A DNA stretch of 64,000 nt from Nectonema munidae (Eukaryota > Nematomorpha > Nectonematoida > Nectonematidae). The notes under the pieces were generated by a model. That model saw only the letters and a list, made by a program, of their open reading frames with translations. It made no database searches and had not been told where the DNA came from. The DNA is taken from positions 62,001 to 126,000 of the forward strand of contig JAUIRK010000147.1 of assembly GCA_030549495.1 (NCBI GenBank). The letters run 5' to 3'. This document shows positions 22,080-33,885 of the stretch, piece after piece. The translations under genes were made by a program, and so were the position numbers. Within the stretch, counting starts at the first letter, position 1; every line of letters begins with the position of its first letter.

Positions 22080-24480
22080 AGGTTTTTTGTTTAATTAATT
22101 TACAAAATAAAAATATGTTACATTTTGCACGAAGATATATTTTATAGATTTTATTGGATTTAGTGCCCATTTTATAAGATTTTAAAAATGGAGATTTTAG
22201 TATTTTTTTCGTTTTGTTTACTTGACCAAAAACTTAATTATTGTAAGTTGATTAACTATTATATTTAAAACCCAAAAATGCATATTTTAAATAAGCCCCT
22301 TCTCCAGACTCTAAGACAGCAGCCAAAACTGTTTTCAATCGGACCTGGACTATAAGAAAGTGTATACATTTATAGTTGTTAGCGAAACCTTTTTTTCTAA
22401 ATTTATAAAATTATTTTGTCCAGTAAACAAACTATCATTATCTGTGCTTGTGCTAGTATTTATTTTTGCTTAGCCATTTTATAACGAGGTATCTTCTTGG
22501 CTCCTATTTTTCATGTTTTATGGACTGAAAATATAAGATCGCGTTAATTTTAGCAAACTATTAATTGAATGCATATATATATATCGGCCCAAATCCTCAA
22601 ATTTTGGCTCTCGAACTTTTTTTTTTATAATTAAAAAAATTCTAATTAATTATTAGATTAATAATTAATTTTAATTAATATTTTCTTTTAATTATTCCAA
22701 CGAACACACAGCCATTATTACCCCACATTATACTTGCACTCTCAGCTTCTAATCCCACCATAACTGCGGGGATTTTATCAAACAGAATTGTAATGGCATC
22801 AATACCTTTTTTAGATTTGGATGTTCTAGAATTGTAACATCTGCATGCTTAATATAAATACTTATTTCTAAATATGCTGTACTCTAACTTAGTCAAGGTT
22901 AAAACCATCTTTAACTTAAGGGAGCATAATTATTGTTTGGGCCGGTCCACAATTTCGTGTTCCAAAGGTCAAAAATATCTTTGTCTCCTGAAGACTGCAT
23001 AGAAAGTTTTGGTTTAGAAGACATGTTGGTAATACTTTCAGATCTCTTTTATCCGATACAATATTGATATTTTTAATATTCTGACATTAACACTCCTAGA
23101 CCGACATTATTTTCAGTAAACTTAATTCCTGCCTTTATAATTTGTTAATCCGACAGACCAATCATGTCATCGTATTTTTTTTTATCACACTCCCATTTAA
23201 TTTACAGTGAACAGTAATTGAAACAATTATCCCAACAGCAGAATGTCCAAATATCAACACAGCAATTAAGGAAGGAAAAATCATTTCATTGAGAGCACCA
23301 TCTACAACAAAAGACAGTGACACTCCACAGAGTGATGATGATGATGATGTCGCACTTCCCAGTCATTAACAGCCAAGACAGATTCACAATGACTTTCCAC
23401 CGCCCTTCAGTTCATCAAGAGAAGATGCTCGTCACTACAACAGCATAGCTGGGCTCATAGATTTACTACAAACATCATATAACAGATTCTCAAATCTCAA
23501 CATAATTCAGAGATTATAAACATGGCATAAATATTGTGAATTTACATAAAATATATATAATTTTAACTCTATATTCCGTGCTGAATTGATGATTCCTTAA
23601 TCCCACAAAAATATCTGTGAAACGAACAGTCGGGTAAACAGCTCTGACTATTTCTACAAAATAGTAGAGACAATTTTGTCTCTCAAATTAGGCAACCTTT
23701 TTCTGGCTTTTCTGCATGATGGTTTGAGACTTCTTTTTTTCAAGAGCAATTTCCATTTTTTAGTAATTAAAAATGACAGAGCATCATCCTGTTGCATTCT
23801 TCCTTTATTTTCAAAGAAAGAGATTTCAAAGTATTAGAACGTTATTTTACTATATTTTTCTGATAAATGAGTTACTTGTGTACATAGTGCTTAACCTATA
23901 CTTGTGTTCAAGTCTCCTCTGCCTTACAGTACAAATACTCGAATAGCTAGAAGTGTGATGGTGTAATAATCTGAAAGTTAATCTAATTCTTCTTTTTAGC
24001 TATCAACATGTGTGAAACTACAGTGAAAAGACGAGATATTTCGACCCCATCTGAGCAGTTATGCTTCGTGAGTCCCATGATGCCGTTGCTTCTTTTATCT
24101 CTCGGTCTTGGGTTGCTCTACAGCTTGAAAGGCCTGAAAGCCTTTTCAAACGCAATTGGAACACGCGTCTATCGTTTAGTTTTGTTTCATGAGTCAAAGG
24201 ACATTTTGATTGATGTATTCTGCCTGCGAAAAAAAAGCTGTACGCATCTTAGCGAAGAAATCGACTAGAAGTCGAAAATTTTGTACTTACCAAAGTTTTT
24301 AAATAGGCTCAAAAATTTAGGTTTTACGTACCAAAGTTTTGTAAGACGATGGCAATGCTGATTCTTAATTTGAAACATTAAAAATTAAAAAAATATTAAA
24401 TTTTAAATTATGTTTGAGTAAAACTAAGGAAATATAATTAAGAAAATCGAGAGATTCCGATTCCTTTTAATCGTCCCAGC
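22080..24480. other. Spacer with scattered coding-like scraps
   Basis: Mostly AT-rich. Around 23210-23360 a frame reads TAECPNINTAIKEGKIISLR and then SDTPQSDDDDDVALPSH before a stop, which looks like decayed coding sequence. At 24000-24200 a frame reads RESHDAVASFISRSWVALQL after a CTTTTTAG acceptor-like site. Neither was assigned to a family. Confidence 0.3.
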
Positions 24481-24544
24481 ACTACCTATACTTGAAAACA
24501 TTGCCTGAGATTCTAAAGTCTCGCAGAATATTAAAGATCGCTAT

Positions 24545-24690
24545 CGGTTTGTCGTTTTCTTTTTAGAATGGGGTGAAGACAGCTTGCTCTATTTGACTGC
24601 GAACGGTGAATTTTCGTTTATGCCAAGAGCAGATCCGATTTTCAGAACGCCCGAATCTGGCCATTGACTACAGATGGGAAGCCAATCAAA
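24545..24690 (+). pseudogene. Unassigned coding-like fragment
   Basis: After TTTCTTTTTAG one frame reads EWGEDSLLYLTANGEFSFMP and RADPIFRTPESGH, then a stop. GC content and codon use differ from the surroundings, so it is probably a piece of a gene or element. No family was recognised. Confidence 0.3.
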
Positions 24691-24772
24691 AGAAAGTCTA
24701 TTTGTTTTCGTTTTAAAAATCATAATGAGGTACTTAGACGTATGACGTATTTTTCGATTAATTGGGTAATGG

Positions 24773-25189
24773 CAGTGGCGATTCTAAGTTTTTAAAAGTG
24801 GAGGGCTGTGTTAGTGTTTACTTGCACTTTTTTAACGCAAATATGCTCTTTTAACTACAGATATAGCTCGTTTTTTTGTATCTTGAAACATTGAAATTTT
24901 GGTAAGGGTTTTTATATCTCAATTTTTTTTTCTTTGAAATAAAATAGCCAAATATAGAATATTTTTGAAAGTTTTTTTTTTTTAATTTTTTTTTAGTTGT
25001 ATTCCACCAACTTTGTTCATATAAAACAAATTCACACCAAATTTTATTTAAAAAAATGCACAAAATATTTAAAAGTGGTTCATTGTATTCAAAATTACCT
25101 TATGATATAAAGTGAGGGGGGGGGGGTATTGGGGGAAGCAAAAAAACTGAGGGGGGAGGGGAGCGTAGCCCCCTTTAAAATCGTCACTG
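24773..25189. mobile_element. hAT-type MITE with 8-bp target duplication
   Basis: Ends CAGTGGCGATTCTAAG and, inverted, TTTAAAATCGTCACTG. Flanked by GGTAATGG (24765-24772) and GGTAATAG (25190-25197), seven of eight bases matching. The interior is non-coding with long T-runs and a G-rich tract (25117-25165). At 417 bp it is a typical non-autonomous derivative. Confidence 0.8.
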
Positions 25190-25197
25190 GGTAATAG

Positions 25198-26990
25198 GTA
25201 TATAAATATCAGTTAGGTAGTTACTAACAATGTTAAAAATTCATTATTGTTGGTCTCATCTTGGTTTTCGATGAAATCGCGTGTATCCATTTTTAATATA
25301 AAATAAAAGTTTAATTGTCAGAAGTTGACGTCGTTAGATCTGATATTTCGTGAACTATTACATCTGAAGAGGAAAACTTTGACTATGAACCCTATTTTTC
25401 ATTATGCTGTCCAATTTTTGAATTCGTTTTTTCTTAGTCATTTAATATTTTCTTTATATGCTGTTAATTTTTTTTCATATATTCAGCGTATTATTTTGTT
25501 TTATCAAGAAATATTCACCTTCATTTATTTCTTAAGGAAAATTGTAATTATTTCAACATTAGAAATTGTCTGTTGCATATGTAGCTACTTTATATTCTTT
25601 CAAAGCTTAAGAAAACTAATCACAAAAGTGCCAGACTTGTATACATTCAAGTACGGAGAGAGATTTTTTATTCACACTCGCAAAAAATTTATGCATGTAC
25701 CAGAAATCGCACAACTTATCAAACATAATTTTGCAAATAAACTCGGAATCCCCCCACCCTTGTTTTCACATTGTGGATTTTCACTTGTCGCAACTCCATT
25801 TGGAACATAACTAGCAGGGGTGGGGTTCGGGGTTGCATATTTTAAAGGGGTTGAAGTTGGAGTCGGTATCCAATATAATTACACTGCAAATATGTCAATT
25901 ATCTCTAAAATATTGATAACCAAAAAAATTTAGGAATTGCTATTTACACCAAAAATCTGTGAAGTAATAAAATCTGTGGTAAAGCAAGGGTTTACTCTAC
26001 ATGTTTTTGTGAGCAGCGTAGCGAAGTCTTCTTAATTTTAGCCACTTTAAAAAATGGCGCGGATTTAAATTGCTTAGTTTTTTTGAAAAATGATCGCATA
26101 AATAGAGGTTTATTTATAACTCCTAAACGAGCCCAAAAATGAAATGTATATTTAGTCACGAATAGGTTTTTTCAGTATCCACTTTTTTTGTTACTGTAGT
26201 TTTTAATCAACTTTTTTATAAACTTTCTGAATACAACTATCCAACTGTATGCGTGTAGATGAACAGTTTTGTAAATAATTGGTATCCATCCAAAGTACAC
26301 AATGAATGTATTCGCTCAATAGCTTTTAAAAATATAATTTTTACTCATCATAAAATTTTAGTAGCACTGCATGCGTGTTTTTGACTATTCAAATGTATTC
26401 CTTTATTTCTAAAGGGCCTTAATGTCTAAAATTTAGAATAGGTCAGATTTATAAAATTTATAAAAATCATTTTATATATATTATTATATATTTTATATAT
26501 ATTATAATTTTATATATATTTTATATGTATAAATAATATATTTATATTATTTATAAAATCATTGGAGTTAGGATTACTGTAGAAGCATTAGTGTTAGCAT
26601 TAGTTAGTGTTAGGGTTAGGTTTAGTTAGCGCAATCGTACATACATACATTTACATATTTTTTGACATTCTTGACACAAACTGACCTATTTATTTGTATT
26701 AATACACGTCTGACACAAAATACATCTAGACATACATACTTATTGGCATTAAACACTCTTACACTGAAATACCTAAATATCAAAAACAGTGATATAGCCG
26801 AATTAAGTATGCCTTCAAAACAAATTATAGAACTCTATATTAAGAAATTATAGAATTCTATTGTACTCGCGAGAAATATAATTGCACTTATCGAAATATA
26901 GCAAAATCCCAACTCCAACATAGCAAAATTTGGATAGCAAAATATACATTGATAAGGGCATTTTTGGTATACTGCGGTTAAAAGTCAAAT
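25198..26990. other. Intergenic spacer before SNAPC2
   Basis: Holds a 161-codon open frame (25325-25810) that is rich in Phe, Ile, Leu and Tyr and looks like AT-driven chance. It also has a copy of the dispersed GAAGTTGGAGTCGGTATCC motif (25853-25871), a scrap of the 16.3-kb repeat (TAGAATAGGTCAGATTTAT near 26432) and a TATATATT-rich tract (26465-26560). Confidence 0.4.
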
Positions 26991-27059
26991 TGGATCTGTT
27001 TTCATAGATCTTCCCTTTTTTTATTTTTAGGCATGCGCCACTAGTTATCCTTCAAGTGA

Positions 27060-27932
27060 ATGAAACCTCCAAAGAGGAGAAGAGTATTTCCAAAGCGGTT
27101 GAGAGATGACATCACCTTCAATTTGATAAATGAGCGCGAAACGTGGTCGAAGTATGACAAGAGAGTTTTGCTGAAAACACTGCGAGAACACGGCGAAAAT
27201 AAAGAAGAGTTGTATAAGGCCTTCCCGGAAAAGTACCGCGATCAGGTGGACTACATCTTGAAGGAATACAAACACTTCTGCAGTAAGAATTATTGGAATC
27301 ATATATTTGAAGAGATTCCGCAAAATCTTCAAATGTGGATTGATTTTACCGAACATTTATCTTGCTCCAATCCAATCAAGGATGAGCATGCCACAGGCAC
27401 AAGTCTTTCGTGTACTTTGGGCAAATTCATCGAAATTGAAATGATTCAAAACATAAAAATGGCGCTTCATATCGAAAGCATGGAAAAGATAAAGCAGTAC
27501 TTTGATGTCACTAAAATTCTTCAGTATATCGCCGATATCCTCAACTCTAAGCCTGTGGGCATTTTGAAGCCTTTTGAAGCGTATGTTCTTCACGAAATTG
27601 TGAAGAGTATTAAGAGCAAAGCTGAGGCCTTCAAACATTTTACACCTAACGTATTAAACAAGCCCCTAAACTACTACAATAGAACTGATTTGCAAAATCC
27701 GAAAGACAACTTCCTACTTCATGATAAAAAATGCAAAGATCGTATTCCATATTTTGCTGATATGTTGAACGCAAGCTCTTCTTCCAATGAGGAAGATTTG
27801 TTTTTCAACTTGAATCCCCTCTGCTTGTTTTCTTCCAAGGAATTGATTTCCATGACCCCAACTTCACAACAAGAAAAATCATTTAACAAAAAAAGAAAAA
27901 CTGATGCTAATATTTCTTCTTCATCTATATAA
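27060..27932 (+). CDS. SNAPC2: snRNA-activating protein complex subunit 2-like (SNAP45)
   Basis: A single 290-residue frame, ATG at 27060, TAA at 27930. Seen: a basic N-terminus MKPPKRRR; a Myb/SANT-like block ETWSKYDKRVLLKTL (27-41); a MWIDFTEHL segment (92-100); a helical block FDVTKILQYIADIL with PFEAYVLHEIVKSI (149-184); a late LNPLCLFSSKELI motif; and a Lys/Ser-rich tail. These follow the order of human SNAPC2 (MKPPxRRR start, W-S-x-x-x-KR block, VWTDLAEKI-like segment, a yeast-TFIIIB-unrelated helical centre, LNP-F end). SNAPC2 belongs to the nuclear complex that binds the PSE of snRNA promoters for Pol II and III transcription. A TTATTTTTAG at 27021-27030 could end a 5'-UTR intron. Codon use is balanced, unlike the flanks. 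No domain search was possible, so the match rests on motif order. Confidence 0.72.
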   Translation: MKPPKRRRVFPKRLRDDITFNLINERETWSKYDKRVLLKTLREHGENKEELYKAFPEKYRDQVDYILKEYKHFCSKNYWNHIFEEIPQNLQMWIDFTEHLSCSNPIKDEHATGTSLSCTLGKFIEIEMIQNIKMALHIESMEKIKQYFDVTKILQYIADILNSKPVGILKPFEAYVLHEIVKSIKSKAEAFKHFTPNVLNKPLNYYNRTDLQNPKDNFLLHDKKCKDRIPYFADMLNASSSSNEEDLFFNLNPLCLFSSKELISMTPTSQQEKSFNKKRKTDANISSSSI

Positions 27933-27990
27933 TAAAATGCTAAAACAATGAGTTTTATCTATATAATAAAATGTTAAAACAATGAGTTTT
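27923..27990 (+). terminator. Duplicated polyadenylation region of SNAPC2
   Basis: AATAAA at 27931-27936 overlaps the stop codon, and again at 27965-27970 within a near-identical tandem copy (CTATATAATAAAATG, then TAAAACAATGAG). The second is better placed for cleavage. Confidence 0.55.
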
Positions 27991-29900
27991 TAAAATTAAT
28001 AATTTTTATTGCAAATAATTATAACTATAGCACTTCTTTAACTTGACTGCTAAATATTAAAATAAAAATTCTTTTCATTATTACGGCTTGTTTGTAATTG
28101 TTTTTCCAATTTTAGATATTTTTATGGACAACTGAAATGAAATTTCCAATAAAGAAATATTTAAATAAATTAATCTTCTAACTTTTATAGCAAGGGTTTA
28201 AATTTCATACTAAACTAAATATGAACCAATAATATAAAGTTATAACTATAAACCGCCTAAATTGTATAGAACTTTGTTTGATCCTGATAACTCAGAAGCA
28301 CTTCATCCGAATGAAATAGCTGTCTTTTAAATTGATGTTACCTAGGAAATTCATTTTTCGGTAAAGATATGACAATTGCGAGAATGTAATTTTTACAAAA
28401 AAGTATCAAAAATACAACTAAATGATCATTTTAATAAATTTTCTTTTTAAAACCTTAAAGTAAGTTAATTTTGAAAGTGATTTTAAAATAAAAACACATT
28501 TACAATTAAATCAAAGGTAAGGGAGCGTCATAAATGATGTCAACCACTTTTGATCCCCTCTTACTGTCAACTTTTGACACAAAATCACCCCCTCCCCCCT
28601 TGTTGACATCACTTTATTTTTCTAATGACTGAAAAAAGGTAATATATGTTCTTATTTATTGGCATCTATTATTATATGCAGTAGTACTTAATTTTTATTA
28701 GTGTATATATGTTTTTTATTTTCAAGATAAGTGCAAAAAACGATTAAAAAAACGATTTAGATAAAAAAAAATAGATGAATTCATTAATCCAAATATATTT
28801 TAGTATTTCTTTCATTTTCCTGTTTATATAGCTTTGAAAAAATACTCATCGACCCGATCAAAAATATTTCCTGTGATCTCATCAACATGAATAATTCCTT
28901 CCTGCTCTTCGTCTTCATGATCATCCGTGTCTTTCGAATTATTGACTACATCTGTAGCCCTTTTGTGCAGTTATGCCTTTAATGGTTGATTGATGTCCAT
29001 AGCATTTCACATCAGACCGGTACGCCACTTTATTGCCCTTTCAATTCTCCTGTAATGAAGTACAAAACTCGTCAAAGCATCGATCACTCAAGCCCAAAGG
29101 CTTCATATGCAACGCTTAGAATAGTGAGCAAACTTGAACATTCTTTGGGTCAACGGAGAAACTAGCAGCATTGGTAGCAATTAGCGATGAACCTGATATC
29201 CTGCATTTGAAAAGAGCCAAATTCGGATATCCGATAAGATTTACCGGATATTATTGCTATCTACGCATTATTATTTTGTTTAACGATTTAATTATTATTA
29301 AAGAAAAAGTATAATCAGTTGCGTTTATTTAAATTTTACAACAAATTAAAAAATTAGAAATATTTGCAGAGAGTGTTTAAAAGTAAATTTTATTTTTGAA
29401 ATCATTATCATTTTAATTTTTAAATTTGTAATTGGGATTTCATATTTTTACTAAAGCAAGAAATTTGTTGTTGTTTTTTGGATTTTTTTTAATTCTCTTT
29501 TTATTCTTTAAAAGTTAAGCTTTATTTCATTTTGTAAAATAAATGTTTAATTTGAATTCAATTATTTTAAATTATAAGAGGATAATTATATATCAATTTG
29601 GTTGGTTGTAGAAGATATCAAAGCACTTTCATACATAAGACTATATACTTGCATTATGCCTGAGACGATTAATCACAATTTTGGTGGAGCGATTGCTGAG
29701 TATTTCATTAAAATTGAGTCATTTTGAATTTATCAGTGTAACATGATTGAATAGTAAATATTTTTGTAACAAACTACTTTATATCCTTATATAATATACC
29801 AAAAGTTTAAGTTGTTTTTATTCCATCACTTCATTCAAAATAAATATCACCCTTCCTGCTCTCCCTTCGTTTATTGGGCACCTGTGCAGCTGTTATCAAG
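27990..29900. other. Intergenic spacer with repeat fragments
   Basis: Contains GGGAGCGTCATAAATGATGT with a C-rich partner (28519-28615), a form seen in widespread arthropod repeats. On the - strand at 28880-29110 there are decayed coding-like scraps (for example DDHEDEEQEGIIHVDEITG). Near 29185-29260 there are GATATCC-containing short repeats. No intact gene was seen. Confidence 0.4.
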
Positions 29901-30019
29901 TAATTGAAGTATTTACCCGACTGGAAAAACATGTTGTAGTATCGCGTATCTTTGCAATTCACAATATGCAGTTAGAACTGTGATTGACAAATGTCGCCAG
30001 TCTTCGAACTCTCCGACAT

Positions 30020-31041
30020 GATGCCTGCACGCGCTTATTTGAGCGCGTTCAGCTCATGAACGTTTTTCTCAGATAGAATCTGCACTAGATTCTCTTCAAA
30101 GAGAGCTAGCAGCAGTGAGATTACAATCTATTCAAACAGAACAACAATCGAGTTCTGATCATGTTGAAGTTTACAATCCTGAAAGTTTGATTAGAGCCAA
30201 AGCGGAGCCAGGTTACGCTAAATCAGATCTCTATCGCCAATCACGCTAATATCATCACAACATTCACTCCAAAAGTATTAGCCTCAGAAAAAAATTATTG
30301 AGCTAATGATGATTATCGTCTTGCTTTTTGATAGCAAAGAAATCTGAATGTGTTACCAGATAACGACATTGGTCTGATATGTCTACTCCAATCTCAGCAG
30401 CTCAAAGCAAATGGGAAGCAACAGCTTAGCAATACGCGATTAGTTTGTCGTTTCGAGTTGGAATTGAAGTCCCAACTTAGAATCTGCCTTCGTTTTTTAA
30501 AAAGTGTGTCAACGGCTATAAATCCCCCAACAGAGTATGTCTTCGGAAAGCCTGAAGGTCCTATCGATGCATGGCATTGGAAAACATCAGCTTTGCTGAG
30601 GATGAACTTTGGAGTGTGCTGGACATCCTAAAAGACCAAAGAAGCCAGAACTTAACGACTATATGAAATGGCTATTGGAAGCAAGGAAAGAAAGTATTTG
30701 AAAGCCCTGAAGATTTCATCAATAATGTAAAAGGATTACCTTTAATTCCAGAAATTGGGATTGAGGTCGCTAAATCTCTTGAATATCTTATGGCGAAAGA
30801 TAACTTTTCTCCAAAAATTTGGAGAGAAATCTTTTTAGACATCTTAGCGTCTACAGAAGAAAGTAAATTGTGCGAGGAAGAAGACAGTGAGTCTATCTCG
30901 ACAGATTTCTCATGGAGCGATCCAAACGAATCACCCATCAAAATGCAAAGTATGTTCAAAGTGAACGAATGGTTCGTGTTACCTGAAATTGCTTCTAATA
31001 CAGATTTTTCAATGGATGTTCAAGGGTGGTTTAACACCTGA
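30020..31041 (+). pseudogene. Possible retroelement gag-like region, decayed
   Basis: Several frames with non-random codon use: LDSLQRELAAVRLQSIQTEQ near 30090 (coiled-coil-like), then VFESPEDFINNVKGLPLIPE with AKDNFSPKIWREIFLDIL, an acidic stretch and a stop at 31041. It lies upstream of non-LTR and RT fragments in the same orientation. The gag reading is inference from position and helical, Gln-rich composition. No knuckle or protease motif was found. Confidence 0.3.
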
Positions 31042-31587
31042 AATTTAAAACTTGGTACTTATCGTTACGCTCCAAAAGTTAAGTCGTCTGACCCATTTTT
31101 AGTTTTTCTTTATCTCAAGAATATTTCATCATCAAAAAAGTAATACCTAAACTTTTAAAATATAACATTGTGGAAATGTGATTGTGGTATTGGGAGTGTG
31201 ACTCCAATGCTATTAAATCCGAGACGGAACGGGGATAAGCTCTCATTCTCACAGAAGTGTCTCAAAATGCAAGCGTCTCAAATAGCTAATCTCTAGATCT
31301 GCCTTTTCGTGGCAGAGTTTTATATAAACCAAATGATTTAGAAGTGAAAAGCGAATGAATAGGCACTTTATCCTATAGCTTTGGGTAGAGCAATCTGGTA
31401 GCTTTGATTAGCGGTTGTTCTAGGAGAAAACAACTGACTTAAAATTACCACTGCCTTGCGGGCAAAGTCTCTTGGAGGCAAAGGTTTCCAATCTTGAATA
31501 CAAAATCGTTGGCGTTATACCCTAAATAAATATTGGCGGGGTACAGCCCTAATTAATCATTGGAGGTCTCACCTGCATATGTCAAAA

Positions 31588-33620
31588 AGAAGAGTGAAAA
31601 CTGTTTAAGATTAAATAGATTAAGATTAGTAACGTGGAATGCTGGTTCAATGACTGGTAAATGTTGTGAACTTGTAGAAGAAATGATGAAAAAACGCATT
31701 GATATACTATGTGTCCAAAAAACGAGATTGAAAGGAAATCAGGTTAAAGAATTATGAACTTTGTGGAAGCGACATTGTGACTCAACAACAACTCGTTATT
31801 ATCGATTTACGGGATAAGAGTATTGCAGAAAGAAAAGTGAAAAAAAATTAAAGTATGGAAGTTTAAAGTTATTTGTGGTCAGTTTAAAGAACATGTTTCA
31901 AGAAAAATTGAAAAAAGCAAAACTTTCAGAGTAGAAAAACGTTATTTATTAGGAAGAAGAAAAGCAAGAAGGCACAAGCAAAATAATCTTTGATGGTGGA
32001 GTTGAGATATTAGAAAAGTTCTAAAAGACAAAAAATTGCTTTTTAAAGTGGCAAGCAACTCTGAAAGAAAGTGACAGGAAGTTTTACATAGAGAAAAAGA
32101 AAAGCTACAAAAGCTGTTACAACAGTTAAAAATGAAAGTACTCAGAAACTGTATGAAGATTTGATTAGCGTAGAATGAGAAAACGATTAGAGATTGGCAA
32201 AAGCTAAACAAATGGAACAAGAATATCCATAAACTTTTTTGAAAGTTGTACAAGAGTGGTGCAATTTTTTGATACACTGCTAAATGTGAAAAATAAAGGA
32301 GAAAGACTAGAAGTAATGCTTGATGTAGAAGGACCTATAAAGGAAATTGATATTTTGGCGAGGTTTGCGAAGCAATGAAGAAAATCGGCGTTAATAAGGG
32401 CAGGAGGAATGAAAGGTTTCGAGTATTTTATTGACTTATTAAAATGATCTGAAAAGAAGAAAAAATTCTTAAAGAATGGAGAAGAAGTCAAATAGTGACA
32501 ATTGACAAGAATAAATAGATATCCTGAGTGCCTTAATTACAAGCAATTAAATTTTTGGAACATGGACTAAAAATATTAGAAAAAATACTTGATAAAAGAA
32601 TGCACTCAATAGTTGACATACGCTCATGGTTTTATGCCTGGAAGAAGTAGTACAATAGATGACATTTTTGTTGTCAAACAATTAGTAGAAAAAAGGATAG
32701 AAGAAAATTCAAGATTATATTGAGGTTTTATGGATATAAAGAAAATGTAAAGAGAAGTGGCATGGAACTGTCTAAGAAATTAATAAATATCGTAATTGAA
32801 ACGTATAGCAAGTCTAAAACAACAGTAAGAATAGTAAACGGCATATCTGAAGAATTTGAAATGAAAGTTTGCTTACACCAAGGATCGGCTTTGAGTCCAT
32901 TACTATTTACAATTGTAATGGATGTAATATCATAAAGTTTAAAGGAAGAGGAAATTTTGTATGCAGATGATCTTAATTGTAGCATTTAGTGAAGAAAATT
33001 TGCAACAAAGAGTTGAGTTGCTGTAGAAAAAAATGGAAAAATTGGTCGGAAGATAAACGTGAATAAAACCGGAAAAATGGTATGCAGTAAAATAAAGACC
33101 TGATTGTCAATATCAGAGATGTGTGCATAGTAAAGAATTAAAGCTAACAAAAAGGAGATTGTGAAAAGGAAATAAAGACAAGAGTGAATAATTGCTGGAT
33201 TAAATGGAAAAATGTAAGAGCTTTTTTAAATGGCAAAGAATGCCTACGAAGTTGATCTCCAAGACAATGGTTTGACCTGCTATGACTTATGGTGCAGAAT
33301 TTAAGAAAAAGAGAAGAAAGAAAATTAGTTTCAGTTGAGATGAAAATGGGAGTCACACTAAAAAATAAAATTAGGAATGAGATGATAAGAAATAAGACAA
33401 AAGTAGTCAAAAATGTTATTGGAATAGAAAAGAGCTTTAGATAATCCCTGAAAAAGCAAGTCGAGGAAGGCAGCGGAAAAGATTGAGAAATAGCTTCAAA
33501 GAATGGAAGAGCTGGGTATAAAAATGCGAAAATGGAGAGAAAGGAGCAAAGCCGCCGACCTCCTAATAGGAGATAAGGTTTAGGCAAAGAAGATTGTGGA
33601 AGTGTGTGAAAGAACACGTA
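31588..33620 (+). pseudogene. RTE-type non-LTR retrotransposon relic
   Basis: Starts with LRLVTWNAGSMTGKCCELVE and KRIDILCVQKTRLKG, the N-terminal part of the AP-endonuclease domain (TWN and QKT motifs). The reverse transcriptase follows in fragments: HGFMPGRSSTIDDIFVVKQL (32625-32685), ISEEFEMKVCLHQGSALSPL at 32845-32905, and a frame-shifted YADDL-like motif near 32955. A basic C-terminus with VEEGSGKD and an RRPP stretch ends near 33590. Many stops and deletions leave it dead. Gly-to-Cys in the LHQGS block and loss of most of the endonuclease are visible. Confidence 0.78.
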
Positions 33621-33727
33621 CCCTATCTTTTTTGTTCTTAAAAAAGAGAATTTGGTATTATTTTATAGCTAGCTACTTTTAGCTTCACAATTTCGAGAAG
33701 CCAGACTTCTCACTATCATCTCCAGCA

Positions 33728-33885
33728 CTCTTTTGCATTGTGCTAGGGAACTTATCTTCGGCCACAAGGATCGACCCGAAAGATGCGTTCTTTCGTATTA
33801 AGATTCACCCTGGATATCGTAGTTGTCTTTGTTTTAGAATAAATAAGGTTTATAAATTTAACTGGCTTCCTATTTTTCAAGGAAG
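33728..33885 (+). pseudogene. Reverse transcriptase fragment of a second retroelement (DIRS/BEL/gypsy-like)
   Basis: One frame reads IDPKDAFFRIKIHPGYRSCL followed by CFRINKVYKFNWLP. This is the LKDAFFxIPIHP...F region (RT motif A) of DIRS, BEL or gypsy polymerases. It is unrelated to the RTE relic just upstream. Confidence 0.5.

Noticed and set aside
25325-25810. 161-codon hydrophobic ORF on the + strand
   Set aside because: Composition (Phe, Ile, Leu, Tyr from T-rich DNA), no family motif and overlap with dispersed repeat sequence suggest a chance frame.
27045-27638. Two - strand ORFs of 93 and 103 codons
   Set aside because: They are antisense shadows of the SNAPC2-like frame, with no motifs of their own.
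31942-33617. - strand ORFs rich in Phe, Leu and Ser
   Set aside because: Antisense of the A-rich RTE relic; the + strand carries the recognisable endonuclease and RT motifs.
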